This document shows, piece after piece, positions 25,783 to 39,200 of a DNA stretch of 64,000 nucleotides. Every line of letters starts with the position of its first letter. Positions within the stretch are counted from its first letter, which is position 1. The position numbers and the translations under genes are program-made. Below the pieces are notes generated by a model. The model saw nothing but the letters and a program-made list of their open reading frames with translations, was not told where the DNA came from and ran no database searches. Source of the stretch: Lethocerus indicus (taxonomy: Eukaryota; Arthropoda; Insecta; Hemiptera; Belostomatidae). The DNA lies in assembly GCA_019843655.1 (NCBI GenBank), contig JACDQD010000010.1:4013637-4077636 (forward strand). The letters are read 5' to 3'.

Positions 25783-27785
25783 GTACCCCTCCGCGTGTTA
25801 ACCAAAAAATAAATACCGTTCAGGGAGTGTCCGAAACAGTGATATGTCGGTATTATGCTAACAATTTGATCTCAAGAAATGTTACTTTTATTAATCTTTC
25901 TTTTTTTAAAAAAAAAGGGGGCGCTGCAATGACGGACATTCTGTGCCTTACTTGGAAAAACCATCGGGTAATGACACGACGATAAAGACGGAAGATAATA
26001 AATAAGGTTGTGAGTTTTTGTTGTAAGTTTGAGACTCCTCTTCGGTGAGATACCGGTGAAAATGTGTTCGAAGCTGCATATTAAGCACAAATAATGGCCT
26101 TACTGGGCAAAATACGAGCTGCGCTGTGTCATATAAAAATGGGACTATCACAAAAATGTAGGAGAAAAAAAGAATTTCTACAGGGGTAGAAAAACAATAT
26201 GTACAGACCTAATACCAGTTAAACTACTTAATGAAGTCAGAATAATTAGATATAAAATATAAGAATGCCCAATAGACAAATTCTAACTGTGGTAATGTAC
26301 AGTCATAAGACTTTTAAAAGGCTTCGAATGTTGTGTTAAAAATAATGTAAAATATATACCGCAATAATAATATTAAACAAAATATATTACGTACCAAATA
26401 ATGTTATAAAATAATCATAAATGGTGTGAATACTGCTATATCGTAACATTTAATTTTTTAAATATATATCTAAGTAATAAAAAATATTTTAAAAGAAAGC
26501 TTGATTCATTTAACATCAATAGAACCCCTTTTATAAGCTTATTATAAAATTCTTATTTTTTTTAGTCATATAAGTGAAAATTCACATATCAATCCATGTA
26601 TTCATCATAAAGTATTGTGCATGTTGTGTTAATTAGTGCACTAGAGGGACCATTTCATGTCACTTAATTTATCATAATTTGGAAAATTTTGAAATAATTA
26701 TTGTGAAGGGGTAAAAAGCTTATAAGAGCTATTCATTATTTATAAAACTAAGTACTTATTTCGGAGAAAAATTTGTAATTATATTATCTAACACAACATT
26801 CACCAAAGAATAAATTCAAAGATTTAGCAGTATTATTTCATCTTGTAACACCATTTTAAAAATAAAAAATAAAAGTTGAGCTTGTAAAATATACTACCCC
26901 CCCAAACTTTAAATTAAAAACTTATAGTCATTAGGTGTATATGTTGCGGGCATATTTTTAGAAATAGATTTGTTCACAGTTTTAGTACCTGATAATTATT
27001 TGCTAAGTAAATTATAACGGCTGTAGCATTTCAAAATATTTACTTTAGGTATGCCTTAAACTATTTCTATATAAAATAATCACACATTGAACTACAATTG
27101 GATATATGGTGCTTTCACAATTCAGCATAATTAGGTAACGATTATCCCAATTGAAGACTATCATATTAGAAACTAGGAGGATTTTACTCTTTAATTTTCA
27201 ATTCACTGTATACTATTATCATTATTTATTAATAAAATATATAGTCTAAGAATAATAATAAGAGTCAACCCTAATGTGATTAAGGGATTAAGATAATTCA
27301 AATAAAATACTGAACATACAAATTATCTGCAAAATTACCACTTTCACAAATAAAACAGCTAAATATTGGTGGTTAATTTGTTTTTCAAAATAGACTAAGC
27401 TTATCACATTTGTATTTATGTATATTTAATGGGATGTAATAAAGAACCAAAAATAAATGGATTTCTGAAAATGTGGTTGAATCATTAATTATTCCCTGCC
27501 TGAATAAATCAATATGATATTATAATTAACTTTCTTGTCACATTAGAAATAACTAAAGAATTGCATATTGCTATGATCTTCAGATTTAATATATAATTCA
27601 TATATGTGATTTTTAAATGTAGTTTGTATATGTGAATATAAAATAAGCAAAGGACTTAACATCAATAAAAAATATCAACCTGGGGAAACTAATGGGTAAT
27701 AGATAACAGTGATCACAACACAGACAACACTACTAGTATACTCTCTGGTACATGCAGATTATAATTTTATGACAAAGTGACTAAC
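25783..27785. other. AT-rich flank without a gene
   Basis: This stretch changes from the CpG-containing composition to the left to strongly AT-rich, CpG-poor DNA. It would hold the 3' UTR of the plus-strand membrane-protein gene and the start of the highwire intron after exon 37. No further exon is seen on either strand. Confidence 0.6.
25808..25813 (+). terminator. Candidate poly(A) signal of the membrane-protein gene
   Basis: AATAAA begins 25 nt after the stop codon. This is unusually close, and other AATAAA hexamers occur further into the AT-rich flank, so the real 3' end may be longer. Confidence 0.35.
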
Positions 27786-27930
27786 CTGTATGGCAGAGTC
27801 CCATCCAAAGCCTGGTTGATTGTCAGCGGGCTTGCGAGGGCAAATCCTTTCCCAAGCAATGAAGAATGTTTCGAATATACTTGTTGCGCCAATTCTTCAA
27901 CAGTTTCCATATCCTCTTCAATTTCATCCC
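27786..27930 (-). CDS. hiw: hiw exon 37 (last one seen)
   Basis: Encodes about residues 2156-2203, 'DEIEEDMETVEELAQQVYSK' and then HSSLLGKGFALASPL, matching the MYCBP2 segment after the CUB-like region. Acceptor TTTTTAG; donor CAG|GTTAG in phase 2. The transcript must continue, but the next exon is not found to the left. Confidence 0.88.
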
Positions 27931-30900
27931 CTAAAAATGTTCAATATATATAAATAACATTTGCAGTGCTCCAAAAAAACTACTGTAAGTTGAAAAGAGA
28001 TAATAAATTCTACAGAGGGACTTTCTACAGCTTAAATTGAAATATAATAAAGCCAAAAACAAAACAACAACACACACACATCAACAATTTAATCACACAT
28101 GTACAACATTGCGCAAGTAAGGACTGAATAAATAAACTTGAAATTTTTTCCATTCAAATAATTAAAATGTAACTCATTTGCCACATTGGAAGATAATTAC
28201 AGGTCTATATCTTGTAAATATCATTATATCCAGGACATACTTATCCATTACTTATATATTTATTCTACTCACTTTAAACAAAAAAAATTGGTGCCCATTT
28301 AATTAGTTCTTTGTTTTTAATTAATTTACCTGAGATTGCAGGCAGTATTAGATCTTTCTTCATCAGAGATGCAGCACACATCCCTCCGACAAACGCCAGT
28401 TCAGTTTCAAGAATTTTCAACCCATCTGAAATGTCGACGTACCATTCGTATCCAGTGACAAGGCATTTAAAACCATAAAAACAGGCTTTCTCATCTTTCA
28501 CATAATCGGATGCTGTTTCCAAGGAGAATATCACTTCATTCCCTACAAAAAAAAATTAATTTAGAAATTTTATTTCTAACTACGTTATATGCTTTTATAA
28601 CTATGTTATAAAATTATTCATTATTACAAAACCCATTTGTAGTATTCACCTTTAATTTGTACTAATTTTTAATGCATGTCAGGTGATCTGTCTCATTAGT
28701 TCAACAAATGAACAAAAAGAAACTCTTATAACAAAAATAGAAAATTGTTATATGTATAAATGAGCTTGAACTCTCAAAAAAAAATAAAAGGAACGCAAAT
28801 TGAAGCAGTATAAAAAATATCAACCGATTGCATTTTTCCATGCTGTCAAAAATATTTTTAATAAAGTGAATTATTACTATGAAGATTAATGGAGTAAAAT
28901 TAAATGTTTTTTGCTACATTCATTTGCCATGCAATTTATGTATCTCGTCACTAACCAAATACCTTTTAATTTTTTCTGACTGTTTGAAAAACAATATTTT
29001 CAACATTATAAATTCAAACTAACCAATAACTAATAAATGTTTAAATGTCAGAATGCTATTGATAAATTGATATAAAAAAATTGTATTTATATTGACAAAC
29101 CCACCATAAATAAGGTGGTGGCTCATTAAAACTTGTAGAAGAAATGCTATAATAAACACGTTTTATTACCAGGAATCTAATTTTGATGTATTATTATTGC
29201 ATATTTCTATTAATTAAACCGAATTATTTAATTAGCAGTACAATTCACCTGGCAGTATAACAGCGGATTGCGGCCACTGCGACGGATTGTTGCTGAACCT
29301 GTGCAACACGGGCCAATAGGGCAAAGGCTCCTCGAGCGTTTCGTCCATCTCGATTCCAATATCCTGCATGACCAGAGCGGGAACGTACAGCTGCAACGAA
29401 TCCTCAGCCTGAGCAGTACCACATTCTGGCGCAAATTCTAATGTCATCCACTGGACACTCTCCGGGAATATTACCCTGTAATAATACAATTAATATCTGA
29501 GTATTATCTGAAGAATGAAATTTCACCCCTGTATAATGTATCAGTTAAAACATTAACATATCGAAATATTATATAATAACATGCTAATATAAGTAATAAT
29601 ATACTGGGCTAAATAATTTTAAAGAGATTTTAAAAAGTTGAACTATTAGTAGGCAAACAACATGGTAGTATTATATTTCAATAATATTAAAAAAATTCCC
29701 TGAAGGACTAGTTTGTTACTTATAATTTATGACATTGACACATAGAATATACTGTATTTTTTCTAAGTCAATTGATTTAACATTTTTAATTATGCTTTTT
29801 AATGTACTCATATAATCTATTATAATTGCATATTATACTGGTAGTATATTTCATACAATGTCCTTTATACTTTCATAGTAACAAAACCTTTAACTTGTTA
29901 AATACCTTACTGAAATTCTTATGATTGGCTTCTGTAAAATAAAAAGAAAAGAGATTACTTGTAATTTGAAACAGTAGCAGGCTTGTACGGATGTTCACTT
30001 TCAACCCAAGCCCTGTAGTTTGAAGTAGTGACTGGCGATGGTTCATGAACACTCGTGCTGTCTTCAGAACAGGCTGACTGTAGAAGTTCATATTCCATGA
30101 GATTCAGAGCCGAGACGTGAGGCAACAATTCTTGAAGCAAGCTCAAAACTTGTACTGCACTCTGAACACAAGGAATATTCGAAACAAGTTAAGTATATGA
30201 AGATAGATAATAATTATAACCTAATGACTAAATACTTTAAAAAGAATCTTAATTTTCAGGTACTGGAGATACACGGTGTGAAGAAACAGATCTCAGTGTT
30301 ATTACAACAAATATCAAATGAATAAAGTTTTAGAATTATAATACAATATTTAAAACCAAGGCAATACTGGGGCTAATATCCATAAATCTGCTCCTCAAAC
30401 TTTTAAAAACTATACAGTCTATGAAACAATGGAAATATTTCAATTTTAGAAAATATTATAATTTTTTTAATGGTGAATGCACAAAAATGTCTTGTTTCAA
30501 CACCCTTAAATGGCATTACATACATCTGTAAAACTACTAGGATTCAATTTTTTACAAGCTTATCTGAGAAATCAATAATTGTATGAATTGCATTACATCA
30601 AGATACAGAGGAATACTGGACATAAAACAAATTAAAAGATAGATATATGAAAAAGATTCATACCCTTGGATCAGAGGTTGCCAGAGGGCTAATATGAGCC
30701 ACGACAAGAGGCAGCAGCGTTTTAACTAAGTATGAACTGCTCAGAACTTCGCAAGCTCTTATAATATCAACTTCTCTACCCATTGACAAAACGTCGCTGC
30801 TCCTGTTTACAATTGCAGCTGTCATATTCAAAGTGATTCTCCTGGCTTGTAATTCCACAGCTCCTTTATTCTGCGAGTGGGTGTCTGAATCCTGAGGATT

Positions 30901-33239
30901 ACTGCAATAATATTTACCTCATGTAGAAAAAATACTGGTTTGGAGAAAACAAAACTTAGAAAATAAAGTATTTTGAAAACTGGCTTTCACTGATCCCTGC
31001 CAACATTTGTAAACTGTGCTTTTGAAAGTCTCTACTAAGTCTGATAAGTAAGCATAGTAATATATATTGTAGTTATAAATTAGTTGAATATAGTTACTAA
31101 ACTAGTTAATAATGAAGAAGAATAAATGTTTAGTGTTGAGTGAATAATCAAAGTGAAATGATTATGCTCCATTTTAAAGATAACAGCAGGTAAGTCAAAC
31201 CATATTAGGTAAAGAGACCATTGACAAATAACATTAATATTACAATTAATCATATGAAGAAATTTAAACAATTAATAAACATACAAATTATTTATCTAGA
31301 AAGAAAATTACACAATGAATAATAGAATATATATTTTCCACTGAACTTAGAAATTAATATAATTAATAAACAAAATTAGTTTAACTGTTCAGTAAAACAA
31401 AAGAAATATACTGAAATAAAAGCGTACTATGTTGTGACATTTTCTAGTAGCAATGAAAAAGCATTTTTCTAAATTAAACAATAAAATGCTTTAGGATCAA
31501 ATAATTTCATACAAAATGAAAAAAAAATTAGTTTCTTAATACCTGTAATACAAGATGTATGGTATCTGCCCTCTAGTTTGAGTTGTACCATTAAAACTCA
31601 ATGAACAAGTTGAAAAATTGAAAGTAACACCATCTGGACCTTTGACGGAACTCAAACCACCATCACCATTGCTGGTCCTTCCTCCATGGTTCCTCAAACG
31701 TATAGCGTACTTAACATTTTCCTATAGAATACATTATTTTATTATTATCTTGACATTTCATCACTCATTTATGAACTGTATTAGTCAAATTCCATAGAGC
31801 TGTATAACAAATCATTTACCACTAAGTAAATGTGCCTAGTAGTAAATGACAACTAATAACATTTACTACTGACTACAAGTAAACAACATGTAATAACATT
31901 TACTAAGTACTGAAAGTACAATTTAGTAAAAAACTATCTATCATTGATAGATAAATGGTACCTTTATCAATGCAAAGATAGGTCTGACAAGAAATAACTG
32001 AATTCTGACTGTACCTTAATGAATACGGGGAAATCAAACTTGATCTCGGCAATATCATCAGCTAAACAATCATCAGGTCCGAATGAACCTCTGGTTAACT
32101 GAAGGCTATTCCATCTGTGGGTATGCGTTGCGTCATAACCAGCATTGCTCTGTTGATTCAAGAATTCAATATATTTAAATTCAGTATTATTTGCAATAAT
32201 CTATGGAAAATTTGAATAGGATATTTAGAATGAAATGTGTTCAATTACATCATCGAGAAGTTCTAGTTCATAATCATAACTTCCAACTCCTCCATAAACG
32301 CCAACGCCAGCAATGACAATTCCTGCCCTATCCACTGAAAAACAAATTGCATCTGGGGAACCATTCCCTGTATTCCATGTCCGACTCTGGTTTGTCCTTG
32401 TGAATCGGGAAGGAGTTACATGTAATACTCTCCCACATGCTCCTTCAAGGTCCTCCTATAGTAAATTCAAAATGTTACTCAAGGATAAGCGTTCTAACAA
32501 TTATTACATTCGTAATAATGAATATGCCGAAAAGAAACTTCTTAAATTATGCACTTAAAATTTTTCATTTGGCTGAACCTACTGGAACAAAACTTTATAA
32601 TAAAGAATACAAAAAATAAAAATAAAATAAAATTTTTCATATCTAAAAGAAAATTAAATAAACTATTATTTGCCAATTTAGAAAAAAATGCATGGTAGAA
32701 TAAAAACAAATCTATCTTACTCACATTAATGCCACTTGCATAAGAAGCAAGTTCTGCTATAATTCTTGCCAAGAGATGGCTAGCATTTAAAACTAGTTGA
32801 CAACTATAGGAAGTATCATCATCGCAAAGATTTTCTTTGACAGGAACTGTGACAATGTCCAAAAGCCTGTCCAAGACATCTCTCAAAACCCAACCGCTCC
32901 CAGCTCCACCACCTTCAACCTAAAAACACCCAAAATTAAAAACAAAATACACATCAACATTCATTAAGGGTTTTTGGTTTATGAAGTGTTAAATACCACT
33001 TGATAATGTAAAATAAGCAAAAATGTGTTACACATTACTGAAATTTGTAGATGTATAAGGAACAGTTAATATTTCATGTGGTTTTTAAATTTTGTTTTGA
33101 AGTATTACAAAATTGCTTAAATTGCAAAAGTTAATTAAACTTCCTGGAAGCTATTAGAATAAAATTAGTTTCAATGGCTAACTGGTCAATGATGATAATT
33201 ATTTCCAAATGTAATATGTATCAATAATGATACATTGAT

Positions 33240-33283
<44 letters not shown>

Positions 33284-36200
33284 CATCAATAGAAAGAGAG
33301 AGACAAAAAGTGAAGCCAGAAAGAGGAGGTCACCATATGCCCACATAAATTACACATTACCTGACTTCTGTAACTCATCTGTTCGACCAATATTGGATAA
33401 TGATGAGTGTCTATGCAGGGCATCATCGGTAACCCAGAATTGTCTGAAGGAGACAATTGTTTCTTCAAAGAATCTGGAGCATCTGTATTAGGGCTGAGAA
33501 TCGGAAATGTTGATCTGAGCCTCACTGTTGGCAATCTCAAAGAAGCAAGCATCGCTGTGAGAAGCTGATCTACACCTCCACACTTGTCCTGTAAATGTCA
33601 TAAAGTGAATTTATTCTAATACAAACAGTACAATATGTATTTCAAATAAAGTATGTGAAGAATAAATCTAATATTAATGCTGTTAATCAAAATTATAGAA
33701 ATAATTAATATTAATTTAAATTTCTATGTGTAAAAATTTTCTTGATATAAACTATAAAACTGTGAATTTAGACTCAAACAAGTACAATAATTCTACAACA
33801 AAAAATGGTATTGAAATACATGACATAATAAATCCCATACTCAATCTATACTCATCAAATGCACCCTTTAAAATTCACTTACTTCCAAGAAAACACATAA
33901 TAAATCATAATTTACCTCATATTAACACTGCATTTTGAGCATTTTAAATATCTAATACATTCTCCTCAAGGAAATAATTTATGTGCACACATAATTACAG
34001 ATATCCAGGGTGGACTGAACCTAACTATATCTCATTGTTAGCCATGATCAACACAAGCCCTCAGCAGCCAATTGAGCTATGCTTCATGCTCATTCTTAAT
34101 TTTTTAATTCTTAATCTAAAGAATAAAAGGTCAAGATAACTTACTTTATTGATTAATGCCAACAGATCACACAGAGCAGTCCACTTCAAATATGCAGTAG
34201 GGTAGAAAGCGTGGTAGCAATCAACAAATGTGGTATGGCATTCATTCATTATCTCTTCAACCAACATTTTATTTGGAGTGATTGCTAAAATTTGAAATGA
34301 AATAATTAGGTATGCTATAAAAAAAAGTATAATAAATGTGATATCAACAAATATATATATCAAACAATTTCTAACCTAATATACCCTTTGGTCTGGGACG
34401 TCGATTGGTTGATGTATCGGATAGAATTTGCCTCAGTAAGGCCCTAATATCACCTACACATTCTGCTAATAGTACTGATTCTGGGACTTGTTTCTTACAA
34501 GACACTGAAATCATTCCATAAATATTAGCTGAAAAAATTAACAATCCTAGTGAGTCACACTTATACATCAATTAGTAAGATTGAATGTATACTGACTGCG
34601 CTAAGAATAATAGAAAATAAAATATTGCTCACCTTGATTAGGATAAATCTCATTGGTGTACATTCTAAGTAGTCTAAGGCAGGCTTTACTAATATAGACA
34701 AGTCGCTCTTGTTCATGGAAAGCTGTTTGATATTCATACTGATCTGAGCTGTGATACATGGTATTGGTCATATCAACCAGACCCACTTTAAAAGTATTCC
34801 AGCTCCACTGGAGTAAAGCAAGCAATGACTGAAGCCCATCCTGAAATCAGATCATAAATATTTTTAAGGAATTTGTATTTTCTTTCAGTACATTCTGTAC
34901 CAACAAATATAAAAACATATGATTTTTCTAATGATATTATAACATTGTATCAAAGAAGATACAAGATATATGTCAGGAATTCTTTTTAGATAGATGCAAT
35001 AAAAATACTTATTTTTTAAAGATAGAGTCCTGAATTCTGTGGTACTTAAAAGTTGATATTTATTTACTAATCAAATTTAAAACAAAATCCAAAGATTTTT
35101 CATGATGAAATGAAAAAATTGAATTATAAAAAATAAGTGGTTAACCAATCATCCAGGATATTTTTTGAGTGCAAAAAAATAAATGAGTAACAATAAACCC
35201 ATTGCTATATTACAATTATTACTATCAAGAACTGTTATATATTTGTTACACTTGTTGTTCCTTCTAATCCCAGAGGAACAAAGAGAGAGAAATCACAAAA
35301 GATGAGTTAATTGATACAAGTTATAAAAACTACCCCCAATCCACCACATAAATAATATTATACATTTGGTAATTATAATTATCAGTATAAATTAAATTAA
35401 TGTTCAAACAAATACTTGGAAAAAACAATATTCACCCTTGAAACGGTCCTGGAAAATTCTCGAGAAAGTATACAAGCTGGCTCTGCAGTGTCAACCTGTC
35501 TGTTTGGAGTCTGACTCTCAGGAGTAACTACTCTGTACAACAATTGTGGAATCTGACCAGCATTAACATCTGTACCATTGTTTGATTTCTTTGATGATTT
35601 GAAATAAAATACGACTCTGAAATAGAAAGAAATACAATACTTTGCATGTCTTATTTATAATAACATATATTAAAAGGTAAACTAATAAATACTAACTGGT
35701 CTTCTGTTGTGACCATTCCTTGACCACTTGAACCACAATCACTAGAAGGCCCACTCACTCTAGCCCAAGCAACATACCACCTGTTTGCCTACAGATATAA
35801 AACAAAACATTGGAAATAAAATTAATAAACGAGTACAATTAACTTTCAAATAATATAAACATGTAAATTTATCCAATCTTCAATTTTTGCCCACATATAC
35901 TAAAAAAATAAAACAAATGTAGGAATACATTTTTGAAGTATATAAAATAAACAATTTGGAAAACAATTATAAAACAAGGAAAGCATATTAAAAATAATAG
36001 ATGTATAAAATTATATTATCTACATATTATAAAAGCACAACAAATAATTACTTTATAGAATTAATAGTGATATTTTCTGATATCTCACAAAACTATTTTT
36101 TTTCAATCTTCTGAAATTCTTTAAGTACAGCACAAAGGAATCTCTTAAAAATCAGCCTTATGAACAAGAAAAGGACAAAATAATAATAAGGAACCTAATA

Positions 36201-39200
36201 ATTAATAAATAAAATTTTAAAAAATTACTTGTAAAGCTATTGGTTCATCAAAAAGCATTGGATACTTCTGCCTAGGCCCACACTCATAAGGTATTTCATC
36301 AGTTTCAGCAAGCATTTCACCATCACTTTCATGTTCTCCCCCTTCAGTACCAATGTCAAATAGCTAATAAAAAAACATTAAAATGTATCAAACGAATATA
36401 AATATATTAAGTTCAAAATCAAGATATTAAGAATCCATAATATTTGCATAACGTATTAAAAACTGAGTTAATACCTTTATTTTTCCGGTATATTCTCCTC
36501 TACCTCCAAAAAGACCGAAACCCCCAAGAAGAATGTCTGTGTCTGCCATGAACCTAATGGCTTCTATAGAGTGACCAGAATATCCCCAACCACCACCATG
36601 ACCTGTAAAGTAATAAATTATAAATAAAATGATTATAAGTACATTGTGACAGGAAATAAAATAATTCAAACTAGATATATTTTAATAACTAGTAGTGGCT
36701 CATTGGCTCAGTGCAGCTAGATACAAATATCTAGCTACAAATATCTGGGTACAGTTACTGCATCCAAATACCTCAAGTTAGAATAGTTTCAGCTTATCAG
36801 TTTTAAATAAATTATTCTGCTCAAATATTTCCCTTTCTGTACCTAGATCAAGAGTTTTAATGCAGTTCCAAGTGTGGATATTTACAAATAAAAGATCTAA
36901 TATGTTTGGATTAATTGCAAAATACTTTGTAATTTCCCAAGCCATATTTGCAATTGAAGTAGACCTGTATTCAGAAAATAACTTCATGATAGTCCTTTCA
37001 CTACTAACATAATTCAATTATCCGTCTCTGAACTCATGTTCTATCATCTTTCATAAATATTTAAAGAACAAGGTATATGTTTAATTTAAAGAGTCATATG
37101 AATTATGATAATCAATATTTTCATAAGAACAATTTTCTTTTTATAATACTGCAGTATATTAATAAGATTAAACAGTCATGAAAATACATTCTACCAATCA
37201 ACAGTTAATATATTTTCTGTCTTGTTGAACCAAAGGACTCACTTTCAAAACGGCCGATTGTGGAGAAATCCTCCCTGCTGTACACTTTGGTGTGAGACTG
37301 GCGCGTCCTCTTGTCTTCAGAGCCCGGATGCAAAGTCACATTTGTCGCTGTGAGAGTGTCAAGAGCCGCCAACAAGTGCAGAGCAGCCTGTGATCTTGTC
37401 ACTGTGCATCCATTAGTTGTAGGCAGTGCCAACTGACCACACAGCACTGACCACCATCCGAAATGTGCTTCTGACGCGACTACATTATAACAGCAGATTT
37501 TATTATAGCTGCACCTGAAATGTATACAAAAAGTAAATATACATACAATATATTATACCTATTCTCATATGAATTTGACAACTGGACGAAATGGGCTATG
37601 TAATAAAAAGGATAAAATTATTAATAACCTGTAACACTTAAGTCGTTTGGACCTAAATGCTCAATGAACAGTGTTGAGGCATATTGACACATTTGATTAA
37701 ACAAATTCAAAGTCATAACCGAAAAGCATACCTCCACAGAACATTATACAAAGGATCAAGGCAAGCCAGTGAATTGGAGAAATTGACTTGATCACCGTCA
37801 CTAAAACTGCAACAATTTCCATCCCTCTTGTTGATAACTAAACAGTTGAATGCCTTGTCCTGATCACATTGCCGAGGCAAGAGCACTGAAAAAATGTTTC
37901 TAACTTTATCAGTGTGCATTGGAAAGATTGAATATACCTGTTACTTATTATGCCACATATTAACTTGCATTTCTACGCTGAATATTTGAATACACAATTT
38001 AAACCACATAAGTTGTGGCCAAACATCTCTACCCTTCTCATGCTAGAGCTGTTTTTATTACCAAAAGTATGTCACAAACTTTCTCGATCAAATTAAACGG
38101 ATATATAAACAAGCTTAACTCCTTCAGAACACTCAACAGAACTGAATATAATTTGATGGACTCACTTATGCAATTCTTGTTGGCCATGATAGTCGAGTGA
38201 TTCAAGCTGAGAGCGTTAATAAGACTTTCATCGGCCCTGAGGTAGGTCTGGTCTGCGGAGGCCCCGACCCAGACCGCCCTACGGCCCTGCCTGGGCCCAA
38301 CCCAGGCGACCAGGTTGGGTACACTGTGCCACGGGCTCCTGCCACCACTTGCGCCACTCCCTCCACTCCCACTTCCGCTGGCGACACCTTCACCTCTGTC
38401 CTGCTTGCTCCCGCTGCCTCCTTCTTGGCCCACGCCACGGCCCAACTGATTTTTCTGTTCAAAAAAATAAGCGGCCGAATAAGGGGTTTTGCATGCATAA
38501 CGCAAATTTCAACATGACACAGGCAACAGGGAAAAAAATAAAATCAGGTCAGTACAGGAAAATATGATCATGTAGGTTTCATGGTTATTCAGCAAAATAA
38601 CTACAAACAATATGTGTTAAAATATTTCCAGTTATATATTTCACAATAACTACCTAATTAAATTTACCAAAAACAATTTGGGCATAAAATAAAAAAAAAT
38701 GAGAAATATTCTCTGACATTTGAAATACTTTTTCTTAAGTCCCTTGGATGATAGGATGATTTTTAAAGTTATTATATTTTTTTGTGACAGATTGACTTAT
38801 ATACACACACAACAAAAAGCATCTGCTAATATATTCACAGCTAACATTTATTGAAATTATAAAAAATAAAATAATGTACAAATATTAATAATATAATGCT
38901 CCATATGAAACAAATTATCAAAAATAAATAAAAAAACCACTTAATTTTTTTATTTTAGATTTAAATTCGATTAAAACTAAATATATTAAATTTCATTTAT
39001 AATATACTTATAATGACACTTAATTTCTTAAATGTTACTTATTTATTTTAAATTCAAAGTTGCCCTAATGATGATAAGGTAAACTGCACTTTCACTGTGG
39101 TAAGAAAGGTATGTACAGAGATGTATTTGACAACATTTAACTAGAATAAGCCCATCTGTTTTATTGGAATAGTAATCTAAGGATTTTTGTTTTACTGGCG

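Noticed and set aside
36690..36760. tRNA-like A box (TGGCTCAGTGC) as another SINE
   Set aside because: No B box follows; the local similarity is explained by a small inverted/tandem repeat around CTAGATACAAATAT.
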